A DNA stretch of 64,000 bases from Nocardioides dokdonensis FR1436 (GTDB lineage Bacteria; Actinomycetota; Actinomycetes; Propionibacteriales; Nocardioidaceae), in contig NZ_CP015079.1 in assembly GCF_001653335.1 (NCBI RefSeq), positions 434,001 to 498,000 on the forward strand. The letters run 5' to 3'. The translations under genes were made by a program, and so were the position numbers. Numbering within the stretch: position 1 is the first letter of the stretch; each line of letters starts with the position of its first letter. Shown here piece by piece: positions 1 through 8,451 of this stretch. Under the pieces are notes generated by a model, which had not been told where the DNA came from, did no database searches, and saw only the letters and a list, made by a program, of their open reading frames with translations.

Positions 1-1
1 C

Positions 2-475
2 AACCGCGCCAGGCTGCGTCCGGGGAAGCCCGTCCGAGGCCTGGTGCTCATCGGTCGCGGCGAGGGGGCCAAGCAGCTGCGCAAGCTGCGCACCGGCCCT
101 GCGACCGTGCGGTGGTCGCTGCGCGGGCGACCCTCCATGGTCATCACCGGCAGCAAGTTCCTCATCGACGACGGCGTCATCCAGGTCGTCGACGACGCCG
201 AGATGCACCCGCGCACCGCCATCGGCATCGACCGCGACACCAACGAGGTGCTGCTCCTGGTCGTCGACGGACGCCAGTCGACCAGCCGCGGCCACACGAT
301 GGTCGAGCTCGCGCACATGATGATGGACCTCGGCGCCGACGAGGCGCTCAACCTCGACGGTGGCGGGTCCAGCACGATGGTGGCGCGCGAGGACGGCTCG
401 CTGCAGGTGCAGAACTCGCCGTCCGACGGCTCGTTGCGCCCGGTGGCCAACGGCGTGGTCGTCACGAGGCGTTGA
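2..475 (+). CDS. Phosphodiester glycosidase (NAGPA-like) family protein, C-terminal part
   Basis: This is the 3' part of a gene whose start lies before the window; the frame is open from base 2 and ends at TGA 473-475 (157 residues visible). The segment with RTAIGID, LLLVVDGRQ, the ELA..M.DLGA stretch and LNLDGGGSSTMV is the hallmark core of the phosphodiester glycosidase domain (NAGPA/DUF2233). Members include the eukaryotic uncovering enzyme and many exported bacterial proteins of unknown substrate. The DGGGSS loop is the most conserved family motif and is intact. The stop overlaps the 3' end of the convergent lipoprotein gene by 14 bp. Any N-terminal signal peptide is outside the window, so export is likely but not visible. 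Confidence 0.85.
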   Translation, partial: NRARLRPGKPVRGLVLIGRGEGAKQLRKLRTGPATVRWSLRGRPSMVITGSKFLIDDGVIQVVDDAEMHPRTAIGIDRDTNEVLLLVVDGRQSTSRGHTMVELAHMMMDLGADEALNLDGGGSSTMVAREDGSLQVQNSPSDGSLRPVANGVVVTRR

Positions 476-944
476 GGCTCACGCCCTCCTCGAGCACCAC
501 CAGCGCGACCGTGGTCATGGCGGCCAGGCACTGCCGGCCCGGGCTGGGCACCGGCCCGGGCTCCAGGACCACCCCGCCCTCCGCGGCGAGGGCCTCGACC
601 CCGCTCGGCTCGTCGCAGCCCACCGCCACGACCTGACCGGCCAGCTGCTCCCCGTCCCGGACCTCGAGGTCGGTGGCCGCGGACCGGACCTCGCGGGCCA
701 GGCCGTCGGAGAACCCGGCCACGAACGCGTCCAGGGCTCGCGTGCCCTCGAGCGCGACGGCGTGCGTGTCGGGGCCGTCGCCGCTCTCGGTCGCGGTCAC
801 CAGCCGGTGCCGCAGGACCGTCGGCTCCGACGCGGTGCTGTCCGCGGCCCGGCTCGGCCCGGCGGACTCCTCCCCGCAGCCGACCAGGGTCGGACCGAGC
901 AGCAGCACGGGCAGGAGGGGTAGGAGTGCTCCGAGACGTCGCAT
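462..944 (-). CDS. Putative lipoprotein of unknown function
   Basis: The predicted protein has 160 residues. The start is ATG at 944, giving MRRLGALL followed by a hydrophobic stretch and a lipobox ending in LVGC at about residues 20-23, so it should be lipidated and anchored outside the membrane. The mature part is acidic with no domain I recognise. It contains two further Cys residues (VGCDEP and GRQCLA) that could pair. A longer frame upstream lacks any signal peptide and was not used. A TACCGT box lies 9 nt before the start codon, so the transcript may have almost no leader. Convergent with the phosphodiester glycosidase gene, overlapping it by 14 bp. Confidence 0.7.
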   Translation of the reverse strand: MRRLGALLPLLPVLLLGPTLVGCGEESAGPSRAADSTASEPTVLRHRLVTATESGDGPDTHAVALEGTRALDAFVAGFSDGLAREVRSAATDLEVRDGEQLAGQVVAVGCDEPSGVEALAAEGGVVLEPGPVPSPGRQCLAAMTTVALVVLEEGVSLNAS

Positions 945-1053
945 GACCCTGCGACGGTAGCCGGGCCGTCCCGGTTCCCGCCTCGACCGGCCGATCCACG
1001 CCGAGTGGGTGGGACATCTGCGCCGGGTGGGCGGGGCGTGGGAGGGTCGGGGC

Positions 1054-1638
1054 GTGGGTCGATCGTTCTCGCGTGCCGAGCTGGAGTCCTTCCGCGACGC
1101 GGAGGTGCCCGACCTGCTGGGCCCCGACGTCCGGCTGATGTTCGTCGGCATCAACCCGGGACTGTGGACCGCCGCCACCGGCACCCACTTCGCCCACCCC
1201 GGCAACCGGTTCTACCCCGCGCTGCTGCGCGCCGGGGTGCTCGAGGAGCCGGTCGACCCGGCGGCGGGGATGAGCGAGGCCGAGCGCGACGTGCTGCGGC
1301 GCCGTGGGATCGCGATCACCAACCTCGTGCGACGCGCCACGGTGAAGGCCTCCGAGCTGTCCCGCGACGAGCTCCTCGAGGGCGGCGCGAGGCTGCGCGC
1401 GCTCGTGGCGCAGGTGCGACCGCGGGTGGTCGCGGTGGCCGGCGTGACGGCGTACCGGACCGCGTTCGGGCTCCCCCGCGCGCAGGTCGGCCGGCAGCCC
1501 CGGCCGCTGGCCGACAGCGAGCTGTGGGTGGTGCCCAACCCCTCGGGCCTCAACGCCCACGAGACGGTCGCGACGCTCGCCGAGGCGTACGCCGAGGTGG
1601 CCCGCGCGGCCGGCGTCCTCCCGCCCGCAGCGGGCTAG
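1054..1638 (+). CDS. mug: G/U mismatch-specific DNA glycosylase (Mug-like)
   Basis: Removes uracil or ethenocytosine from mismatched DNA in base-excision repair. The 194-residue product has the family core [20 protein letters not shown] followed by [13 protein letters not shown] (GINPG with the catalytic-loop Asn, and the HPGNRF motif) and the C-terminal [11 protein letters not shown] loop, equivalent to the NPSGL(N/S) DNA-intercalation motif of the uracil-glycosylase superfamily. I chose GTG 1054 because GGAGGG lies 8 nt upstream; an ATG at 1009 would add 15 residues of low-quality sequence. The stop codon shares the bases CTAG (1635-1638) with the stop of the convergent glgC. Confidence 0.88.
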   Translation: MGRSFSRAELESFRDAEVPDLLGPDVRLMFVGINPGLWTAATGTHFAHPGNRFYPALLRAGVLEEPVDPAAGMSEAERDVLRRRGIAITNLVRRATVKASELSRDELLEGGARLRALVAQVRPRVVAVAGVTAYRTAFGLPRAQVGRQPRPLADSELWVVPNPSGLNAHETVATLAEAYAEVARAAGVLPPAAG

Positions 1639-2885
1639 CGCACCGGCAGCTGCTGGTCCTTGCCCATCACGGTCAACCCGTCCTGCACGATCAGGCCGCG
1701 CGCCCGGTCCTCCTCGGGGTCCACCCCGATCCGTGCCCCGGCGGGCACCACGACGAACTTGTCCAGGATCGCGTTGCGCACGACGGCACCGGCGCCGACG
1801 ATCACCCCGTTGAGCAGCACCGAGCCGGTCACCTCGGCGCCGCTGTCGACCCAGCACGCCGGGGACAGCACCGAGCGCGTCACGTGACCGCCGGTCACCA
1901 CGACGCCGGGCGAGAGCACCGCCTCGTCGGTCACGCCCGGGGTGCCGTCGGCGCCCTGCACGATCTTGACCGGCGGCTGCGGGCCGTAGGAGGTGTAGAT
2001 GGGCCAGTCGAAGTTGTAGAGGTTGAAGACCGGCAGCGGGGAGACCACGTCCATGTGGGCCGCGTAGTAGGAGCCCAGGGTCCCCACGTCGCGCCAGTAG
2101 CCCTTGTCGCGAGCGGTGGCGCCGGGCACGACGTTGTCCTTGTAGTCGTAGACGCCCGCCTGCGAGCGGCGCACGAAGGACGGCACGATGTCGCCGCCCA
2201 TGTCGTGCAACGACCCGGTCGTCGTGGCGTCACGGGTCACGGCCTCGACCAGGGCGTCGGCGTCGAAGACGTAGTTGCCCATCGAGGCCAGCACCTCTCC
2301 GGGGCTGTCGGGCAGGCCGATGGGGTCGGTGGGCTTCTCCAAGAAGTCGCGGATGCGCGACGGCTCGTCGGGTTGCACGTCGATGACGCCGAACTGGTCG
2401 GCCATCCCGATCGGCTGCCGGATCGCGGCGACCGTGCAGCCCGCGCCGCTCTCGACGTGCTGCTCGACCATCTGCGCGAAGTCCATCCGGTAGACGTGGT
2501 CGGCGCCCACGACCACCACGATGTCGGGCTTCTCGTCGCGGATCAGGTTGAGGGACTGGAAGATCGCGTCGGCGCTGCCGAGGTACCAGTGCTTGCCGAC
2601 CCGCTGCTGGGCGGGCACCGGTGTCACGTAGTTGCCCAGCAGCGTGGACATCCGCCAGGTCTGCGACACGTGCCGGTCCAGGCTGTGCGACTTGTACTGG
2701 GTGAGCACCACGACCTTGAGGTAGCCGGAGTTCACGACGTTGCTCAGCGCGAAGTCGATGAGGCGGTAGATCCCGGCGAAGGGCACGGCCGGCTTGGCGC
2801 GGTCGGCGGTCAGCGGCATCAGCCGCTTGCCCTCACCACCGGCCAGCACGATCGCGAGGACCTTCTTGCGCGCCGAGGAGCTCAT
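1635..2885 (-). CDS. glgC: Glucose-1-phosphate adenylyltransferase (ADP-glucose pyrophosphorylase)
   Basis: Makes ADP-glucose from ATP and glucose-1-phosphate, the committed step of bacterial glycogen synthesis. The 416-residue length is normal. Visible motifs are the nucleotide-binding loop AGGEGKRL (residues 15-22), [10 protein letters not shown] (29-38), [10 protein letters not shown] (101-110), GADHVYRMD (127-135) and the glucose-1-phosphate site FLEKP (181-185). A C-terminal left-handed beta-helix region carries [20 protein letters not shown] repeats. Start is ATG 2885. Divergent from glgA across 76 bp, the usual actinobacterial pairing, which suggests shared control of glycogen storage. 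Confidence 0.96.
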   Translation of the reverse strand: MSSSARKKVLAIVLAGGEGKRLMPLTADRAKPAVPFAGIYRLIDFALSNVVNSGYLKVVVLTQYKSHSLDRHVSQTWRMSTLLGNYVTPVPAQQRVGKHWYLGSADAIFQSLNLIRDEKPDIVVVVGADHVYRMDFAQMVEQHVESGAGCTVAAIRQPIGMADQFGVIDVQPDEPSRIRDFLEKPTDPIGLPDSPGEVLASMGNYVFDADALVEAVTRDATTTGSLHDMGGDIVPSFVRRSQAGVYDYKDNVVPGATARDKGYWRDVGTLGSYYAAHMDVVSPLPVFNLYNFDWPIYTSYGPQPPVKIVQGADGTPGVTDEAVLSPGVVVTGGHVTRSVLSPACWVDSGAEVTGSVLLNGVIVGAGAVVRNAILDKFVVVPAGARIGVDPEEDRARGLIVQDGLTVMGKDQQLPVR

Positions 2886-2948
2886 GGGATCACCGTACTG
2901 CCTGTGACGCACGCCACGCCGACATCCACGGGCGAGCGCCGGGGCGGG

Positions 2949-2954
2949 TAGGTT
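2949..2954 (+). promoter_or_regulatory. -10 box for a leaderless glgA mRNA
   Basis: TAGGTT ends 7 nt before the GTG start of glgA, fitting the actinobacterial TAnnnT -10 consensus. Transcription would then begin at or next to the start codon. No clear -35 hexamer is visible. Confidence 0.5.
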
Positions 2955-2961
2955 CGATCCC

Positions 2962-4170
2962 GTGCGAGTCGATGTGCTGACCAAGGAGTACCCGCCCGAG
3001 ATCTACGGCGGCGCGGGAGTGCACGTCGCCGAGCTGGTCCGTGCGCTGCGCGACCGCGACGACCTCACCACCCGGGTGCACGCCTTCGGCGCCGCCCGCG
3101 ACGAGCCGCTGACCTCCTCCTACGCCGACCTCGCCGGCCTCGAGGACGCCAACGCGACGCTGCGCACGGCGGGCGTCGACCTCGCGATGGCCGCCGGGTG
3201 CGCGGGCACCGACCTGGTGCACTCGCACACCTGGTACGCCAACCTCGCCGGGCACCTGGCCGGCCTGCTGCACGACGTGCCGCACGTGGTCTCGGCCCAC
3301 TCGCTGGAGCCGTTGCGGCCCTGGAAGGCCGAGCAGCTCGGCGGCGGCTACCGGCTCTCCTCGTGGATGGAGCGGACGGCGTACGAGGGTGCCGCGGCGG
3401 TCATCGCGGTCTCCGCGGCGATGCGCGCCGACGTGCTGCGCTCCTACCCCGCCATCGACCCCGCGCGCGTGCACACCGTGCACAACGGCATCGACACCAC
3501 CCGGTGGTCCAGGGTCGACGACCCCGACCGGGTCCGGCGCCTGGGCGTCGACCCCGACCGCCCGTCGGTCGTCTTCGTGGGTCGGATCACCCGGCAGAAG
3601 GGCCTGCCGCTGTTCCTGCGCGCGGTCGCGGCCCTCCCGCCCGACGTCCAGGTGGTGCTGTGCGCCGGCGCCCCGGACACCCCCGAGATCATGGCCGAGG
3701 TGGAGTCCTTGGTCAGCGACCTGCGCGCGGGTCGCGACGGCGTCGTGTGGATCGGCGACATGCTGCCGCGCGCTGACGTCGTCGCGCTGCTCAGCGCCGC
3801 GACCGTCTTCGCGTGCCCCTCGATCTACGAGCCGCTCGGGATCGTCAACCTCGAGGCGATGGCCTGCGAGACCGCCGTCGTGGCCACCGCGACCGGGGGC
3901 ATCCCCGAGGTCGTGGTCGACCCGTCGACCGTCGGACCCACGGAGGCCACCGGCCTGCTGGTCCCGATCGACCAGGCCGACGACGGCAGCGGCACCCCGC
4001 TCGACCCCGACCGGTACGTCGCCGACTTCGCCGAGGCGCTCACCTCCCTGGTGGGCGACCCCGACCGCGCCGCCGCCATGGGCCGGGCCGGTCGCGCCCG
4101 GGCCGTGGCCTCCTTCGGCTGGCCGGCGATCGCGGAGCGCACCGTCGAGGTCTACCGCTCCGTGCTCTGA
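2962..4170 (+). CDS. glgA: Glycogen synthase, actinobacterial GT4 type
   Basis: GT-B glycosyltransferase of 402 residues that transfers glucose from a nucleotide sugar to a growing alpha-1,4-glucan; actinobacterial members can also make maltose-1-phosphate (GlgM activity). The N-terminal [15 protein letters not shown] (residues 8-22) is the acceptor/donor loop, [13 protein letters not shown] lies near residue 90, and [12 protein letters not shown] opens the C-terminal Rossmann domain. The GT4 E-x7-E motif is seen in [18 protein letters not shown] 2962 is chosen because the family begins [12 protein letters not shown] and a TAnnnT box lies immediately upstream. Divergent from glgC. Confidence 0.93.
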   Translation: MRVDVLTKEYPPEIYGGAGVHVAELVRALRDRDDLTTRVHAFGAARDEPLTSSYADLAGLEDANATLRTAGVDLAMAAGCAGTDLVHSHTWYANLAGHLAGLLHDVPHVVSAHSLEPLRPWKAEQLGGGYRLSSWMERTAYEGAAAVIAVSAAMRADVLRSYPAIDPARVHTVHNGIDTTRWSRVDDPDRVRRLGVDPDRPSVVFVGRITRQKGLPLFLRAVAALPPDVQVVLCAGAPDTPEIMAEVESLVSDLRAGRDGVVWIGDMLPRADVVALLSAATVFACPSIYEPLGIVNLEAMACETAVVATATGGIPEVVVDPSTVGPTEATGLLVPIDQADDGSGTPLDPDRYVADFAEALTSLVGDPDRAAAMGRAGRARAVASFGWPAIAERTVEVYRSVL

Positions 4171-4253
4171 GCCGGACCGGTCCACCACCCTCCCGGCCCT
4201 CGTCGTCAAGGCCGGGCCCCGCAGGCTGTGGACGCGCCGGGCCTGTGGAGGAG

Positions 4254-4276
4254 CGGTCGCGGACCGGCCGCGACCG
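4254..4276 (+). terminator. Hairpin downstream of glgA
   Basis: A perfect 9-bp stem (CGGTCGCGG with CCGCGACCG) closes a 5-nt loop about 85 bp after the glgA stop and just before the next gene. It has no T-tract, as is common for GC-rich actinobacterial terminators. It could equally be a leader structure of the next gene. Confidence 0.4.
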
Positions 4277-4292
4277 GGTCAACCTGGGCGGC

Positions 4293-4742
4293 ATGGACAC
4301 CACACCCGAACCCATGTTCCCGCTCCCCTCCGGCGCCCCGCTGCGCCCGGTCGTGCACACCCAGTCCGACCTGCTGCACCTGTGGCAGGCGCTGATGGGC
4401 GAGCTCGGCTTCTCCCGCAGCTCGACGTGGACGCTGCGCCTGGACCCCGACGGCCGCCCCGTGCCCGGCCTGCTCGAGATCGAGGACTGCGACGGCGACC
4501 CGGTGCCCGAGCACCTCGACTCGCTCACCGCGCTGTGCCTCGACGTCGGCGGCACCTCGGGACGGTGGGTCTTCCTGCGCAGCCGGCCGGGGCGGCACGG
4601 CCCGGACGCGACCGACCGTGCGTGGGCCCGCGAGCTGACGCTGGCCTGCCGGCGGGCGGGGCTGGGCACCGACGTGGTCCACCTGGCCACCGACCAGCGG
4701 CTGGTGCCGCTGCCCGCCGACGACCTGCTCGCGTCCGCCTGA
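4293..4742 (+). CDS. Conserved hypothetical protein
   Basis: Encodes 149 residues from ATG 4293; the frame is open further upstream but reads through glgA in an unused frame. The protein is acidic and soluble, with WQALMGELGFSRSSTWTLRLDPDGRP near residues 32-60 and a DRAWARELTLACRRAG helix near 110-125. No domain is recognised. Codon use (strong GC at third positions) supports real coding. It lies between glgA and the inositol-monophosphatase-like gene with no overlap, so it may be monocistronic. Confidence 0.6.
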   Translation: MDTTPEPMFPLPSGAPLRPVVHTQSDLLHLWQALMGELGFSRSSTWTLRLDPDGRPVPGLLEIEDCDGDPVPEHLDSLTALCLDVGGTSGRWVFLRSRPGRHGPDATDRAWARELTLACRRAGLGTDVVHLATDQRLVPLPADDLLASA

Positions 4743-4753
4743 GGTCGGGGTCG

Positions 4754-4759
4754 TACGGT
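4754..4759 (+). promoter_or_regulatory. -10 box for a leaderless mRNA (inositol-monophosphatase-like gene)
   Basis: TACGGT lies 6 nt before the GTG start at 4766. It matches TAnnnT at the spacing expected when the start codon is the transcript 5' end. Confidence 0.45.
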
Positions 4760-4765
4760 CGAGCC

Positions 4766-5548
4766 GTGCAGACCCAGGACGTGCTGACCCTGCTCCGGAC
4801 CGTGGGCGAGGAGGTCGTCGAGCCGCGCTTCCGCAGCCTCGCCGACGCCGAGGTGATCGAGAAGAACCCCGGCGACCTCGTCACGGTGGCCGACCGCGAG
4901 GCCGAGGTGCGCCTCACCGAGGTGCTGCAGCGCGAGTACCCGCACGCGGTCGTCCTGGGCGAGGAGGCCGCCGAGGACGACACCTCGGTGCTGGAGCGTT
5001 TCGCCGGCGCCGACCACGCGTTCACGGTCGACCCGGTCGACGGCACGAAGAACTTCGTGCGCGGCTCGCCCGACCACGCCATGATGATCGCGGAGCTGCG
5101 CGGGGGCGTCGTCGAGCGCAGCTGGATCTGGCAGCCGCAGCACCGCGCGGCGTACGTCGCCGAGCGCGGGCAGGGCGCCTGGCGCAACGGCCAGCGCCTG
5201 ACCCGGCCGCCGGTCGGGGCGGCGCTGCGCGGCGTCACCTCGCGCCGCAGCTGGATCGGGCGCGCCCTGGGCACCCTGAGCGCACTGGAGCTGACCTGGG
5301 TCTGCTGCGGGGTCGACTACCCGCGCGTGGTCGAGGGCGGCGCCGACTACGCGCTCTACCGCAAGACCAAGCCGTGGGACCACGCACCCGGCTCGCTGCT
5401 GCTCAGCGAGGCCGGCGGGGTGCTCGGCACCTTCGACGGCGAGCCCTACCGACCCCAGGCCGAGGCCCCCTCGGGCCTCGTCGCGGCGGCCGACCGGGCG
5501 ACGTACGACCTCGTGCGGGGGTTGCTGCACGCCTTGCCGGGACTCTGA
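4766..5548 (+). CDS. Inositol monophosphatase family phosphatase
   Basis: Mg2+-dependent phosphatase of the FIG superfamily, 260 residues. Metal-site residues are visible as GEE (65-67) and VDPVDGTKNF (88-97, the family DPxDGT motif), with the C-terminal WDHAPGSLLLSEAGG motif near residue 205. In actinobacteria such proteins act on inositol-1-phosphate, histidinol-phosphate (HisN) or fructose-1,6-bisphosphate. The short RGSPDHAMMIA segment and general look resemble HisN/SuhB-type proteins, but substrate cannot be told from sequence. GTG 4766 is chosen because a TAnnnT box precedes it and the family alignment begins here. Confidence 0.85.
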   Translation: MQTQDVLTLLRTVGEEVVEPRFRSLADAEVIEKNPGDLVTVADREAEVRLTEVLQREYPHAVVLGEEAAEDDTSVLERFAGADHAFTVDPVDGTKNFVRGSPDHAMMIAELRGGVVERSWIWQPQHRAAYVAERGQGAWRNGQRLTRPPVGAALRGVTSRRSWIGRALGTLSALELTWVCCGVDYPRVVEGGADYALYRKTKPWDHAPGSLLLSEAGGVLGTFDGEPYRPQAEAPSGLVAAADRATYDLVRGLLHALPGL

Positions 5549-5571
5549 GCACCCACCGGCCACGGTTCACC

Positions 5572-5577
5572 TAGGCT
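5572..5577 (+). promoter_or_regulatory. -10 box for a leaderless mRNA (EthD-like gene)
   Basis: TAGGCT ends 7 nt before ATG 5585, a good actinobacterial -10 at leaderless spacing, in a 36-bp intergenic gap that has no Shine-Dalgarno sequence. Confidence 0.5.
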
Positions 5578-5584
5578 GCCGCGC

Positions 5585-6304
5585 ATGACGACCTGGTTGC
5601 CCGCGGGCACGGCCAAGACCATGTTCGTGGTGCGGGCCGACCCTGCCCCGCTGAGCAGCCCCACCCTGCGCGAGGAGCTCGCGAGCGCCGGGGCGCTGCG
5701 GGTGCAGCTCAACACCGATGACCAGCACGTCGAGGCGGCCCTGCGCCTGAGCACGGCCGCACCGGTCACCGCGGTGCTCAGCGTGTGGCTCGACCCGGCC
5801 CGCGAGCCGGGCGCGGTCGCCGACGTCGTGGCCGGCCACGTGGGCCCGGTCTCGGGCTGGGTCGTCGACGAGCGTCGGCGCCTCGACCCGCGCGAGCGCT
5901 ACGACGGCACCCGGGCCGAGGAGCTGGCCAACGTCGCGGTGCTCCGCCCGCCCGCCGACCTGGACCGCGGCACCTGGCTGCAGCGCTGGTTGATCGACCA
6001 CACGGGAGTGGCGATCCGGACCCAGGCCACCAGCGGCTACGTGCAGAACATCTGCGTGGCGGCGCTCGGCGACGTCGCCCCCGAGGACGAGTCCGTGGCG
6101 GCGCTGGTCGAGGAGCTGTTCCCGGCTGCAGCCGTGCACGACGTGCACGCCTTCTACGGCAGCGACGGTGACGACGACGAGCTCGCCCGCCGGATCGGGG
6201 AGCTCATGGCCAGCGTCGACCGGATCGGGGCCGACCGCGACCTCGACCTGGTGCCGAGCAGCCGGCGGCTGTGGGACCTGGCGTCAGCGGCGCGCGCCGA
6301 CTGA
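5585..6304 (+). CDS. EthD-like dimeric alpha-beta barrel protein (uncertain)
   Basis: Encodes 239 residues. Two halves have alternating strand/helix character, and the central WLQRWLIDHTGVAIRTQAT followed by GYVQNICV resembles the repeated strand regions of EthD-domain (dimeric ferredoxin-like barrel) proteins. Actinobacteria have many such duplicated EthD-like proteins of unknown substrate near fatty-acid or aromatic metabolism genes. No catalytic residues can be assigned. The ATG start is fixed by a TAGGCT box 7 nt upstream. The 3' end overlaps the convergent DUF4234 gene by 21 bp. Confidence 0.6.
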   Translation: MTTWLPAGTAKTMFVVRADPAPLSSPTLREELASAGALRVQLNTDDQHVEAALRLSTAAPVTAVLSVWLDPAREPGAVADVVAGHVGPVSGWVVDERRRLDPRERYDGTRAEELANVAVLRPPADLDRGTWLQRWLIDHTGVAIRTQATSGYVQNICVAALGDVAPEDESVAALVEELFPAAAVHDVHAFYGSDGDDDELARRIGELMASVDRIGADRDLDLVPSSRRLWDLASAARAD

Positions 6305-6739
6305 CTCCCAGTACTCGTTGAGCGCCCCGTTGGTCTTGACGAACCAGATGAACGGCCCGACCAGGATGAAGATGCCGGGCAGGTACCACAGACCCGTCAC
6401 GGCGCTGACCGTGCGCTTGCGGCCCGCCCGTTCCTGCATGGTGCCGACCTCCGACGAGGTCAGGTAGGGCATCACGATGCCCACGAAGAGCGCGAGCACG
6501 AGGGCGACGACGCCGCCGATGCCCTGGCCCGTGTGGCGCTTCATCTCCTCGTGCACCTTGAACCAGTAGTAGATGCCGTAGATGCCGAAGGTGACGAAGT
6601 AGAGCAGGATCGCCACCCCGGTCCCGCGCACCTCGCCGACCGGACCGGCGCCGAGGGGCTGCATCTGTCCGTGGGCCTGCGGCGCGTGGCCGTAGGGCGG
6701 CGGGGGCGGGGGCTGCTGGGCGGGGTGCTGCTCGGACAC
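6284..6739 (-). CDS. DUF4234 domain membrane protein
   Basis: Predicted 151-residue membrane protein. The N-terminus is Pro/Gln-rich (QQPPPPPPYGHAPQ) and cytoplasmic-looking. The DUF4234 core follows: VAILLYFVTFGIYGIYYWFK, then a second hydrophobic segment VVALVLALFVGIVMPYL and a third LWYLPGIFILVGPFIWFVK. FGIYGIYYWFK with the following charged EEMKRH is the domain signature. GTG 6739 was chosen because AGGAGC lies 5-6 nt upstream; an ATG at 6766 would add nine residues. Function unknown. Convergent, overlapping the EthD-like gene. Confidence 0.75.
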   Translation of the reverse strand: MSEQHPAQQPPPPPPYGHAPQAHGQMQPLGAGPVGEVRGTGVAILLYFVTFGIYGIYYWFKVHEEMKRHTGQGIGGVVALVLALFVGIVMPYLTSSEVGTMQERAGRKRTVSAVTGLWYLPGIFILVGPFIWFVKTNGALNEYWESVGARR

Positions 6740-6983
6740 GGGTGCTCCTGAGGTCGGTGGGCTCACGTGACCCTAGCGGCCGCGGGTCAGCGCCGACGTA
6801 GCCCGTTCGGACTATGCCGGGCGACGGTCGGTCAGAAGTCGCCGACGACCGGTCGGAACGCCCGTCCGGCCCTCCCGCAACGGCGCGCCGCGCCGCACAG
6901 TTGAGGCCGACGCCATCCCCCGATGCCGCCGCCTCGCACCACCCTGCCGCCCTGAGCCCCCCGAGCCCGAGAAGAGGCCCCCC

Positions 6984-8444
6984 GTGCCCTCGACGTACGC
7001 CCCCGGCCGGTTCCGGGCGACCCCCACCCTCGGGGGCAACGCCCGGCACCTGGCGCTGCGGTTCTCGTACGGACTGACCCCCGGGCTCGTCGAGTCGATC
7101 ACCCGGGCCGGCGGCGGGCTCGCGTGGTTCGACGCCCAGCTCGAGCGGCCCTACGACGCCGAGGCCGACGCGGCCCTGTGCGACTGGTGGCCCGACCTGC
7201 ACCTCGACGCGGCCACGGTGTGGCGCCGCCAGGTTGAGGAGGTCCGGGGCACGTGGGAGGTGATGGCCGACTACGCGCGCCGCCTGCTCGTGCGCCGGAT
7301 GACGTCAACGCACCAGGTGCACGAGGTGATGACGGAGTTCTGGGAGGCGCACCTGCACGTCCCGGTCAACGGCGACTCCCCTGCGGTGTGGCGCGCGTCG
7401 TACGGCGACGTCGTGCGCCGCCACGCGCTCGGCCGCTTCGACGAGCTGCTGGTCGAGGCGATCACGCACCCGGCGATGCTGATCTTCCTCGACAACGCGA
7501 CCTCGTCGAAGGAGCGCCCCAACGAGAACCTCGGCCGGGAGCTGCTCGAGCTGCACACCGTCGGCCTGGGCCAGCACACCGAGGCCGACGTCAAGGGCTC
7601 CGCCCGCATCCTCACCGGGTGGCGGGTCGACCTGTGGCGCACCTGGGCAGCGACGTACTCGCCGCAGGACCACTTCACCGGACCCGTGGTGGTCGGTGAC
7701 TTCCGCGACGACAACACCGACCCCGACGGGCGCCGGCTGACGCGTCGCTACCTGCGCCACCTGGCCCACCACCCCGCCACCGCGCGGCGCATCGCCCGCA
7801 AGCTCGCGGTGAAGTTCATCAGCGACACCCCCTCCGAGCAGGTGGTCGACGAGCTCGCACAGGTCTACCTCGACCACGACACCGCCATCGCGCCGGTGCT
7901 GCGGGCCCTCGTGCGCACCCGCGACTTCCGCCGCGCCAAGGGCGTCAAGCTGCGCGACCCCGCCGAGGACGTGGTGGCCTCCTACCGCGCCCTGGGCGCC
8001 GAGGTCGTGGCCCCGCTGGCCGGCGACCACGCCGCCAACTCGGTGCTGTGGCAGAGCGACGCCGTCGGGCTGCGGCCCGGGGCCTGGCCCCGGCCCGACG
8101 GCCCCCCGCTGCACGGCGACCCGTGGGCCTCGCCCCGACGCGCGCTGGCGTCGATGGACGTGCACTGGTCGCTGGCCGGCGGCTGGTGGCCCAAGAAGGG
8201 CGTGACCTGGCAGTCCCCGCAGGACTGGGTGCCGCGGCTGCCGATCGAGTTCCGCGACCTCGTCGACCACCTCTCGCGTGCCGTCCACGGACGGCGCTCC
8301 GACCGCGCACTGCTGCGGGCGGCCTGCGCGGCCGTCGAGACGCGCCCCGACGAACGCATCACCGAGGACCACCGGTTGCTGGCCTGGCAGTTCAACCGGC
8401 TGCTCGCGGTGCTGCTCGACCACCCCGTGCACTACCACCGCTGA
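6984..8444 (+). CDS. DUF1800 domain-containing protein
   Basis: Encodes 486 residues. DUF1800 signature elements are clear: the N-terminal HLALRFSYGLTPG, the central EFWEAHLHVPV, PAMLIFLDNATSSKERPNENLGRELLELHT, and the GSARILTGWRVD segment. The family is almost always encoded next to a DUF1501 protein, as here (8 bp gap), and the pair is thought to work together at or outside the membrane; the biochemical role is unknown. No signal peptide is visible, so it may ride with its Tat-exported partner or act inside. GTG 6984 is preceded by a purine-rich AGAAGAGG. Confidence 0.85.
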   Translation: MPSTYAPGRFRATPTLGGNARHLALRFSYGLTPGLVESITRAGGGLAWFDAQLERPYDAEADAALCDWWPDLHLDAATVWRRQVEEVRGTWEVMADYARRLLVRRMTSTHQVHEVMTEFWEAHLHVPVNGDSPAVWRASYGDVVRRHALGRFDELLVEAITHPAMLIFLDNATSSKERPNENLGRELLELHTVGLGQHTEADVKGSARILTGWRVDLWRTWAATYSPQDHFTGPVVVGDFRDDNTDPDGRRLTRRYLRHLAHHPATARRIARKLAVKFISDTPSEQVVDELAQVYLDHDTAIAPVLRALVRTRDFRRAKGVKLRDPAEDVVASYRALGAEVVAPLAGDHAANSVLWQSDAVGLRPGAWPRPDGPPLHGDPWASPRRALASMDVHWSLAGGWWPKKGVTWQSPQDWVPRLPIEFRDLVDHLSRAVHGRRSDRALLRAACAAVETRPDERITEDHRLLAWQFNRLLAVLLDHPVHYHR

Positions 8445-8451
8445 GGACGCC

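Noticed and set aside
1005..2951. Long open frame (648 codons) covering mug and antisense to glgC
   Set aside because: Arg/Gly/His-rich shadow frame of a high-GC region; glgC on the other strand has all family motifs.
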